From positions 1,029 through 6,620 of the forward strand of contig DMPJ01000218.1 of the NCBI GenBank assembly GCA_003456035.1: DNA of 5,592 bases, given 5' to 3'. The DNA is from Planktothrix sp. UBA8402 (GTDB lineage: Bacteria > Cyanobacteriota > Cyanobacteriia > Cyanobacteriales > Microcoleaceae). A program made the position numbers and the translations under genes. This document shows, piece after piece, positions 1-5,592 of the stretch (the first letter of the stretch is position 1; the number at the start of each line of letters is the position of its first letter). The notes below the pieces were generated by a model. It had not been told where the DNA came from. It ran no database searches and saw only the letters and a list, made by a program, of their open reading frames with translations.

Positions 1-186
1 CAAGAATGGGTGATCAGATTATATCAAGCAGTTCTCGAAGCAGATGAGCAGCAAATCATGAGATTAATTCCAGAAATTCCCGAAACCGAAGCTACTTTCG
101 CTAAAAGATTGACTAAACTGGTGCGTCAATTTCAATTTGAGCAAATTATTGATTTAATAGAACCTATCGTTAGGGATTATAATTAA
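1..186 (+). CDS. C-terminal fragment of a probable hybrid sensor histidine kinase/response regulator
   Basis: The first base opens an uninterrupted frame of 61 codons ending in TAA at 184-186; the start lies upstream of the window. The visible peptide begins QEWVIRLYQAVLEADEQQIM and ends in FEQIIDLIEPIVRDYN. This matches, from memory, the helical tail after the last receiver domain in many cyanobacterial hybrid histidine kinases (pattern: EW...LYQAA.EAD...I..LI..IPE ... L..LV..F.FD.IIDL). No catalytic motif is in view, so the kinase and receiver domains are inferred from that resemblance only. The gene is in the same reading frame as the next one, but in-frame stops at 184, 199 and 217 separate them, so they are two genes rather than one interrupted gene. 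The 48-base gap and shared strand make co-transcription plausible. It could instead be the tail of another two-component protein. Confidence 0.72.
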   Translation, partial: QEWVIRLYQAVLEADEQQIMRLIPEIPETEATFAKRLTKLVRQFQFEQIIDLIEPIVRDYN

Positions 187-193
187 TTAGATC

Positions 194-212
194 GTTATTA
201 GTTATTAGTTAT
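194..212. repeat. Short tandem heptamer repeat (GTTATTA, about 2.7 copies)
   Basis: Two perfect copies of GTTATTA (194-200 and 201-207) are followed by a partial third, GTTAT (208-212). Runs of TTAGTTA-type heptamers are frequent between genes in cyanobacteria, so this is probably a small member of that class of short tandemly repeated sequences. It sits just before the ribosome binding site of the downstream gene. Its function is unknown, and copy number in such runs can vary between strains. Confidence 0.6.
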
Positions 213-217
213 CCGTT

Positions 218-223
218 AAGGGG
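218..223 (+). promoter_or_regulatory. Ribosome binding site of the kinase–phosphatase gene
   Basis: The purine-rich sequence AAGGGG followed by AAAG resembles a Shine-Dalgarno element. It lies 11 bases before the ATG at 235-237, within the usual range if slightly long. It supports this ATG as the start. The encoded N-terminus (MLKIDGYQ...LYES) also begins right where the kinase domain of this family normally begins, so no upstream extension is needed; in-frame stops at 199 and 217 also limit one. I see no clear -35/-10 promoter in the short spacer. Confidence 0.6.
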
Positions 224-234
224 AAAGACCAAAA

Positions 235-3200
235 ATGCTAAAAATTGACGGCTACCAGACTCTCACTCAACTCTATGAAAGTGCTAATTCAGAAGTCTAT
301 CGCGCTATTCGCGAGACTGATAGCCAAAGAGTTATCCTCAAATTTCTCAAACAAGATTATCCGACCCCAGCCGAACTGACTCGCTATAAACAAGAATATG
401 AACTGACTCGCACTCTGAACCAGGAAGGTGTCGTTAAAGTCTACGGTTTAGAAAAATATCAGAATACTTTTGTCATATTTTTTGAAGATTTTGGGGGCGA
501 ATCTTTGAAAAAATTGAGAGAAAATCATCAGTTGAATTTAGGCGATTTTCTCTCAATTGCCATTAAAATTTCTACAAGCTTAGGACAAATTCACGTTGCC
601 AATATTATCCATAAAGATATTAACCCTGCCAATATCGTATTCAACCCCCAAACCCAACAATTAAAAATTATTGATTTCGGGATTTCAACGCGGTTAACAA
701 GAGAAAATCCTACCATCAAAAACCCCAATGTATTAGAAGGAACTTTACCCTATATTTCCCCAGAACAAACCGGGCGCATGAACCGGATTTTAGACTATCG
801 CACAGATTTTTATTCATTGGGTGTCACTTTTTATGAATTGTTAACCGGAAAACTTCCCTTTGAAACAGATGACGATTTAGAATTAGTCCATTGTCATATT
901 GCAAAACAGCCTTTATTACCCTCAGAAATAAACCCATTAATTACTCCCGTACTGGACAATATTGTCCTGAAATTAATTGCTAAAAATGCTGAAGATCGTT
1001 ATCAAAGTGCCTGGGGATTAAAAGCAGATTTAGAAATTTGTTTACAACAATTACAATCCACAGGAAATATAGAAGATTTTACTTTAGCAACTCAAGATAT
1101 TTCTGATAAATTTCAAATCCCTCAAAAATTATATGGAAGAGAGGCGGAAATAGAAACTTTATTAAAATCTTTTGAGCGAGTAAGTAGTCCATCTCTATTC
1201 CCTGCCAATAAAGACTTTAGGGGTTCCGAATTAATATTAATTGCTGGATATTCTGGAATAGGAAAGACAGCTTTAGTGAGAGAAATTTATAAACCAATTA
1301 CCGAAAAAAGAGGTTATTTTATTGCCGGAAAGTTTGACCAATTTCAGCGAAATATTCCCTATAGTGCTGTGGTTCAAGCACTCGGAGAATTAATCAAACA
1401 ATTATTAACAGAAACAGAAGCAGAATTGAATCAATGGCGAGAAAAACTCTTAGCATTTCTAGGTGTAAATGGTCAAGTTATTATTGATGTCATTCCCGAA
1501 CTAGAATTAATCATTGGTAAACAGCCTGCGGTTCCCGAATTAGGTGCGAATGAATCCCAAAACCGTTTTAATTTTGTATTTCAGAACTTTATTAAAGTTT
1601 TTACTCAAGCCGAACATCCTTTAGCCTTATTTTTAGATGATTTACAATGGGCTGATGGCGCATCATTGAAATTAATGCAATTATTAATGAGTGGTGATGT
1701 ACAGGGATTATTTTTAATTGGAGCCTATCGAGATAATGAAGTCTCTCCCGCCCATCCCTTAATATTAACCCTAGATGAAATTGCGAAAATAGGGGCGATT
1801 ATTGAGCGGGTTTTCCTCTCACCTTTAGATTTAGTTACAGTGGCGCAATTGATCGGCGATGCACTAAAAACAACTCCAGAAAATGTTAAATATTTAGCCG
1901 AATTAGTCTTGTTAAAAACTGGGGGTAATCCCTTTTTTCTAAATGAATTTTTGCGGTCACTTTATACAGAAGAATTGTTAGAATTTAATCGCATATCCTT
2001 GAGTTGGTATTGGGATTTAGATGATATTGAAAAGCGGGATTTTACCGATAATGTCGTAGAATTAATGACAGGTAAAATTAAAAAAATGCCCCCCGAAACC
2101 CAAAATATATTAAAAATAGGTGCCGCGATCGGTAATCAATTCGATTTGCCTCTGGTGAGTGCCTTTGAGTCCATAAGTTTAAGAAATATTATTAATAGTC
2201 TTGATATTGCTTTATCAGAAAATTTGGTCATGCCATTAGATACTAGGGAAAATATTGAAGTAGCTTTATTAAATACTCCTAATTATGAATTACCTGAATA
2301 TAAATTTATTCATGATCGCGTCCAACAAGCTGCTTATGCTTTAATTCCTGAACGAGAAAAACCGGAAACACATTTAAAAATTGGTAAACAACTATTAGAA
2401 AAATTGTCGGAACAACAGAGAGAAGAAAAAATATTTGAGATTGTCAATAATCTGAATTTGGGGATGGAGCTAATTACCACACAATCCGAGAGAGATGCCC
2501 TAGCTAAATTGAATCTATTAGCTGGTCAAAAAGCTAAGATTGCTACAGCTTATAATGCCGCAGTTGAATACTTAAATGTGGGGATGAAACTCCTAAGTGC
2601 AGATAGTTGGCAGAGTCAGTATCACCTCACTCTATCCTTGTACTCAGAAGCCGTAGAATCAACATACCTTAACGGCAATTATGAGGATATGGAAAAATGG
2701 GCAGAAGTGGTGATAAAACAGGCTACAACTATGCTTGAAAAAGTGAAAATTTACGAGGTAAAAATTCAAACCAGTATGGCCCAATCCCAACAACTAGAAG
2801 CTGTAAAAATTGGGCTAGAAGTGCTAAATTTAATGGGGATTAGTTTGCCAAAAAATCCGACACCGTTGGACATTCAGCAAGCTATTTTAGAAACAAATAC
2901 TTGTTTAAATGGGAAAACTATAGATGATTTACTCAATCTTCCTTTAGCGAAAGATCCAGATCACTTGGCCATTATGCGGATCTTATCCAGTATGGGTTCT
3001 CCTACCTATCAAGCAGCACCTACACTGTTTCCTTTGATTGTGTTATCACAGGTTAATCTATCTGTTAAACATGGTAATTCTGTGTTTTCTCCTTATGGTT
3101 ATGCCTCTTATGGAGTCATCCTAAAGGGAGTATTGTTAGAGATTGATTCGGCTTATGATTTTGGAAATTTAGCTTTAATTTTAGTGGATAAATTAAATGC

Positions 3201-5553
3201 TTTAGAATTTAAAACAGAAATTAATTTTATAGCTGGTGCTTGTACAGTTCATGGCAAAGTTCATGCAAAAGAAACCCTATCTCTTTTATCGGAAGGATAT
3301 CAGAGCGGACTGGAAAACGGACACTTAGAATATGGTGGCTATGCTGCCATGCAAAAAAGCCAATATTCATATTTTATTGGTCAGGAACTGACAGAACTTG
3401 CGAGGGAAATGGCAATCACAAGTCATTCCCTAGCCCAACTTAAGCAAAATAATGCTTTAATTTGGAATCAAATATTTCAGCAGACAGTTCTTAATTTGTT
3501 GGACACTTCTAACAATCCTTGTTATTTACTGGGTGAAGTATATAATGAGCAGAAATCTTTACCAATGCTTAAGCAAGCGAATGATCGAACGGGATTGCAC
3601 TATTTTTATGTCAATAAACTCATCCTCTGTTATTTGTTTGGAGATGATCAGCAAGCTTTAGAACATACCATGGATGCGGCTAACTATTTAGATGGAGTGA
3701 CAGCATTTTTAGTTGTGCCGATGTTCCATTTCTATGATTCTTTGGTGCGGTTAGTCGTCTATCCATTTGTTTTTAATGCAGAACAAGATTGTCTGTTGAA
3801 TAAAGTGCAAGCTAATCAGGAAAAAATGCAAAAATGGGCGGATCATGCTCCGATGAATCATCAGCATAAATGGCATTTAGTTGAGGCGGAAAAGTATCGA
3901 GTTTTGGGGAATAAAGCTGAAGCGATTGAACATTACGATCGCGCTATCTCAGGAGCTAAAGAAAATCAATTTATCCAAGAAGAAGCACTGGCTAATGAAC
4001 TCGCGGCTAAATTTTACCTAAATTGGGGCAAAGAAAAAATTGCCAAAGATTATATGCAGTCAGCCCACTACGGTTATACTCTCTGGGGTGCTACTGCTAA
4101 AGTTAAAGACTTAGAACAAAAATACCCGCAATTATTAACTTTAACCTTAACAACTTCTCGGATTAAAGGAACAAGAACTACCCGCACATCAACCGGGGTT
4201 GACTCCGGCGATACTTTAGATTTAGCCACGGTGATGAAAGCATCTCAAGCAATTTCTGGGGAAATTGTCTTAGAGAAGTTACTGGTATCTTTGATGAAAA
4301 TTATCATCCAAAATGCCGGAGCGCAATTAGGCTATTTAGTCTTAGAAACTCAGGGGGAATTACTGATTGAAGCCTCTGGAGTTTTCAATGATGATAACAT
4401 CACGGCATTGCAGTCAATTCCGATTAAAAATTACTTACCATTTACCCTCGTAAATTATGTCGCTAGACTCAAGGAAAATGTAGTTTTAAAGGATGCCACC
4501 CAAGAGGGAAATTTTGTCAATGATCCTTATATAATCACCCATCAACCTAAATCCATTTTATGTACCCCTTTGCTCAATCAAGGTAAATTGATTGGTATTG
4601 TTTATCTGGAAAATAACCTAACGACTGGAGCTTTTACAGAGGAGCGATTAGAGGTGATTAAATTATTATCAGGACAAGCCGCGATCGCTTTAGAAAATGC
4701 CCGACTTTATCAAACTTTAGAGGATAAAGTTAAAGAGCGTACCGCCCAACTAGCTGAAGCTAATCAAGAAATTAGTACCCTGAATCAAAAATTAAAAGCG
4801 GAAAATCTGCGCTTGAGTGCGGAGTTAGATGTGGCGAAAAAACTACAAGAAATGGTGTTACCAAAACCCGCAGAATTAGAGGCAATTAAAGGTTTAGAGA
4901 TTGCCGGATATATGGAACCCGCCGATGAAGTTGGGGGGGATTATTATGATGTTTTATCGAGTCAGCATGGGGTCAAAATTGCTATTGGGGATGTGACCGG
5001 ACACGGCTTAGAAAGTGGGGTATTAATGCTAATGGTACAAACCGCCGTCAGAACCCTTCAGAAAGTTAATGAAACCGATCCCGTTCGCTTTTTAGATATT
5101 CTGAATCAAACTTTATATGATAATTTACAACGGATGAATTCCGATAAAAATATGACTTTAGCAATTTTAGATTATGTTGATGGTCTGGTGAAATTAAGCG
5201 GACAACATGAGGAAATGATTGTTGTAAGATCCGATGGGATTATAGAAAAATTTGATACAATTGACTTAGGATTTCCCATTGGTTTAGATGCAGAAATTGC
5301 TGATTTTATTGCTCAAACAACAGTCCAATTAAATAGCCAAGATATTATCATTTTATATACCGATGGAATTACGGAAGCTGAAAATATTAATCAAGAGCTA
5401 TATGGTTTAGAAAAAATCTGTCAAATTGTGGTCAAAAATCGACATCTTTCTGCCCCAGATATTCGTCAATCTGTGATTGATGATCTTCGACAATTTATTG
5501 GCAATCAGAAAGTATTTGATGATATAACATTAGTGGTTTTGAAACAGAAATAG
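235..5553 (+). CDS. Multidomain signalling protein: Ser/Thr kinase – AAA ATPase – TPR-like – GAF – SpoIIE-type PP2C phosphatase
   Basis: A 1772-residue protein that probably senses a cytoplasmic signal and controls Ser/Thr phosphorylation. Domains in order: protein kinase (about 7-268; K36, D128, N133, D147), AAA/STAND ATPase (about 299-705; Walker A GYSGIGKT at 338-345, Walker B LFLDD at 465-469), helical TPR-like scaffold (about 770-1300), GAF (about 1345-1492), signalling coiled coil (about 1493-1545) and SpoIIE/RsbU-type PP2C phosphatase (about 1554-1770; D1569, D1586, D1710, D1763). No signal peptide or membrane segment is evident, so it should be cytosolic. The first two-thirds match the large cyanobacterial Ser/Thr kinase family that usually ends in a histidine kinase; here the output is a phosphatase. 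The frame is unbroken from ATG 235 to TAG 5551-5553 and all key motifs look intact. Substrates are unknown: an anti-sigma antagonist (STAS) protein or the protein's own kinase targets are candidates by analogy only. It may be co-transcribed with the upstream gene. Confidence 0.95.
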   Translation: MLKIDGYQTLTQLYESANSEVYRAIRETDSQRVILKFLKQDYPTPAELTRYKQEYELTRTLNQEGVVKVYGLEKYQNTFVIFFEDFGGESLKKLRENHQLNLGDFLSIAIKISTSLGQIHVANIIHKDINPANIVFNPQTQQLKIIDFGISTRLTRENPTIKNPNVLEGTLPYISPEQTGRMNRILDYRTDFYSLGVTFYELLTGKLPFETDDDLELVHCHIAKQPLLPSEINPLITPVLDNIVLKLIAKNAEDRYQSAWGLKADLEICLQQLQSTGNIEDFTLATQDISDKFQIPQKLYGREAEIETLLKSFERVSSPSLFPANKDFRGSELILIAGYSGIGKTALVREIYKPITEKRGYFIAGKFDQFQRNIPYSAVVQALGELIKQLLTETEAELNQWREKLLAFLGVNGQVIIDVIPELELIIGKQPAVPELGANESQNRFNFVFQNFIKVFTQAEHPLALFLDDLQWADGASLKLMQLLMSGDVQGLFLIGAYRDNEVSPAHPLILTLDEIAKIGAIIERVFLSPLDLVTVAQLIGDALKTTPENVKYLAELVLLKTGGNPFFLNEFLRSLYTEELLEFNRISLSWYWDLDDIEKRDFTDNVVELMTGKIKKMPPETQNILKIGAAIGNQFDLPLVSAFESISLRNIINSLDIALSENLVMPLDTRENIEVALLNTPNYELPEYKFIHDRVQQAAYALIPEREKPETHLKIGKQLLEKLSEQQREEKIFEIVNNLNLGMELITTQSERDALAKLNLLAGQKAKIATAYNAAVEYLNVGMKLLSADSWQSQYHLTLSLYSEAVESTYLNGNYEDMEKWAEVVIKQATTMLEKVKIYEVKIQTSMAQSQQLEAVKIGLEVLNLMGISLPKNPTPLDIQQAILETNTCLNGKTIDDLLNLPLAKDPDHLAIMRILSSMGSPTYQAAPTLFPLIVLSQVNLSVKHGNSVFSPYGYASYGVILKGVLLEIDSAYDFGNLALILVDKLNALEFKTEINFIAGACTVHGKVHAKETLSLLSEGYQSGLENGHLEYGGYAAMQKSQYSYFIGQELTELAREMAITSHSLAQLKQNNALIWNQIFQQTVLNLLDTSNNPCYLLGEVYNEQKSLPMLKQANDRTGLHYFYVNKLILCYLFGDDQQALEHTMDAANYLDGVTAFLVVPMFHFYDSLVRLVVYPFVFNAEQDCLLNKVQANQEKMQKWADHAPMNHQHKWHLVEAEKYRVLGNKAEAIEHYDRAISGAKENQFIQEEALANELAAKFYLNWGKEKIAKDYMQSAHYGYTLWGATAKVKDLEQKYPQLLTLTLTTSRIKGTRTTRTSTGVDSGDTLDLATVMKASQAISGEIVLEKLLVSLMKIIIQNAGAQLGYLVLETQGELLIEASGVFNDDNITALQSIPIKNYLPFTLVNYVARLKENVVLKDATQEGNFVNDPYIITHQPKSILCTPLLNQGKLIGIVYLENNLTTGAFTEERLEVIKLLSGQAAIALENARLYQTLEDKVKERTAQLAEANQEISTLNQKLKAENLRLSAELDVAKKLQEMVLPKPAELEAIKGLEIAGYMEPADEVGGDYYDVLSSQHGVKIAIGDVTGHGLESGVLMLMVQTAVRTLQKVNETDPVRFLDILNQTLYDNLQRMNSDKNMTLAILDYVDGLVKLSGQHEEMIVVRSDGIIEKFDTIDLGFPIGLDAEIADFIAQTTVQLNSQDIIILYTDGITEAENINQELYGLEKICQIVVKNRHLSAPDIRQSVIDDLRQFIGNQKVFDDITLVVLKQK
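253..1038 (+). other. Protein domain: Ser/Thr protein kinase (residues ~7-268)
   Basis: The ATP-anchoring lysine is K36 in VILKFLK, with E54 the likely partner glutamate in the C-helix. The catalytic loop is IIHKDINPAN with D128 and N133. The Mg-binding motif is DFG at 147-149, SPE at 175-177 replaces APE, D191 anchors the F helix, and R255 occurs in DRYQSA. The usual Gly-rich loop is degenerate: LYESANSEVYRA at 13-24 has no glycine. The catalytic loop reads HKD rather than HRD. Both traits are, from memory, normal for this cyanobacterial subfamily, so I expect an active kinase, but the sequence does not prove it. Confidence 0.93.
1129..2349 (+). other. Protein domain: AAA/STAND-type ATPase (residues ~299-705)
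   Basis: The module opens with LYGREAEIETLL (299-310), the typical entry to AAA_16-like predicted ATPases (COG3899 type). Walker A is GYSGIGKT at 338-345 (K344, T345). Walker B is LFLDDLQWAD at 465-474, with D468/D469 the acidic pair. YRDNEV at 498-503 fits a sensor position, and GGNPFFLNEFL at 563-573 resembles the conserved GNP motif of STAND ATPases. FIHDRVQQAAY at 691-701 closes the module, as in relatives. In STAND proteins nucleotide exchange acts as a conformational switch; here it probably couples sensing to the flanking kinase and phosphatase. Confidence 0.88.
2542..4134 (+). other. Protein region: long helical, TPR-like scaffold (residues ~770-1300)
   Basis: About 530 residues rich in amphipathic helices join the ATPase to the GAF domain. 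A fairly clear TPR-like unit begins at 1223 (VLGNKAEAIEHYDRAI). Family landmarks include EGYQSGLENG at 1020-1029, YSYFIGQELTEL near 1044-1055, and the end motif LWGATAKVKDLEQKYP at 1283-1298. Most repeats are too diverged to delimit by eye, so the boundaries are approximate. By analogy with STAND proteins this part may bind a partner protein or ligand. It is followed by a Thr/Ser/Arg-rich linker (about 1300-1327). Confidence 0.65.
4267..4710 (+). other. Protein domain: GAF sensor (residues ~1345-1492)
   Basis: The domain is introduced by the helix DLATVMKASQAIS (1329-1341). It contains the typical GAF core SILCTPLLNQGKLIGIVYLE around 1440-1459 and the exit helix LLSGQAAIALENARLY (1477-1492). 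GAF domains bind small ligands or serve as dimerisation modules. The ligand cannot be read from the sequence. C1443 lies in the common CTP context of this family and is not by itself evidence of a bilin chromophore. Confidence 0.88.
4681..4688. repeat. HIP1 octamer GCGATCGC
   Basis: A perfect copy of the palindromic HIP1 element, which is highly over-represented in many cyanobacterial genomes. It lies inside the coding sequence, covering the AIA codons at the end of the GAF domain. Near-matches occur around 2124 and 3936. It supports cyanobacterial origin; no local function is implied. Confidence 0.8.
4894..5550 (+). other. Protein domain: SpoIIE/RsbU-type PP2C Ser/Thr phosphatase (residues ~1554-1772)
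   Basis: The domain follows a coiled coil (EDKVKERTAQLAEANQEI at 1496-1513) and the RsbU-like lead-in ELDVAKKLQEMVLP at 1530-1543. Metal-site motifs in order are EVGGDYYDV (D1569, D1572), GDVTGHG (D1586), LYTDGITEAEN (D1710) and FDDITLVVL (D1762/D1763). All acidic positions expected for the two-metal PP2C centre seem present. The usual GHPP-like segment reads SGQHEE at 1655-1660, followed by a normal DLGFPIG. The family dephosphorylates phosphoserine or phosphothreonine, classically on STAS anti-anti-sigma factors in partner switching. The substrate here is unknown. Confidence 0.93.
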
Positions 5554-5592
5554 TCGCTTTAATTAATTGGAAATTCAATTAGCTTAAATATC

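Noticed and set aside
187..234. A single ancestral gene split by a stop, since both genes share a reading frame.
   Set aside because: Three in-frame stops (184, 199, 217), a Shine-Dalgarno-like site, and a complete kinase N-terminus at 235 all indicate two independent genes.
3240..3443. A 67-codon open frame inside the large gene, in a different frame on the same strand.
   Set aside because: It lies wholly within the TPR-like region, whose own frame keeps family landmarks across this stretch (EGYQSGLENG, YSYFIGQEL). Its peptide shows no recognisable domain and I see no reason to think it is expressed.
4561..4563. GAF cysteine C1443 as a bilin attachment site (phytochrome or cyanobacteriochrome-like).
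   Set aside because: The CTPLLNQGKL context is the ordinary conserved core strand of non-photosensory GAF domains in this family, and no CH or DXCF chromophore motif is visible.
235..5553. Mobile element, CRISPR array, tRNA or rRNA within the window.
   Set aside because: Nearly the whole window is one continuous conserved coding frame; I saw no terminal inverted repeats, regularly spaced repeats or structural-RNA motifs.
5564..5581. Inverted repeat TAATTG / CAATTA after the stop codon as a possible terminator.
   Set aside because: The stem is only six mostly A/T pairs around a six-base loop and no T-run follows. Such repeats arise easily by chance in AT-rich DNA.

Overview
The window looks like chromosomal DNA of a cyanobacterium, probably an AT-rich filamentous or colonial type. 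Three things suggest this: the giant Ser/Thr kinase–ATPase–GAF architecture is a cyanobacterial hallmark, a perfect HIP1 octamer (GCGATCGC) lies at 4681-4688, and heptamer-type TTAGTTA repeats sit between the genes. I cannot name the genus from the sequence alone.

Layout: bases 1-186 are the last 61 codons of a gene that starts outside the window. They resemble the C-terminal tail that follows the receiver domain in many cyanobacterial hybrid histidine kinases. A 48-base spacer (187-234) follows, holding a 2.7-copy GTTATTA repeat and a purine-rich ribosome binding site. One gene, 235-5553, fills almost everything else. It encodes a 1772-residue multidomain signalling protein, in order: Ser/Thr protein kinase, AAA/STAND-type ATPase, long helical TPR-like region, GAF sensor, coiled-coil signalling helix, and SpoIIE/RsbU-type PP2C phosphatase. 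Only 39 AT-rich bases lie downstream, with no convincing terminator.

Working model (inference): the protein combines a Ser/Thr kinase at the N-terminus with a Ser/Thr phosphatase at the C-terminus. The ATPase/TPR scaffold and the GAF domain would sense the signal and switch between them. In the better-known cyanobacterial members of this family the C-terminal output is a histidine kinase; here it is a phosphatase. The preceding gene is on the same strand, also looks like a signalling protein and may be co-transcribed, so the two may form a local signalling unit. The architecture is unusual and poorly characterised, but I believe similar proteins are annotated in cyanobacteria, so I do not claim a wholly new system.
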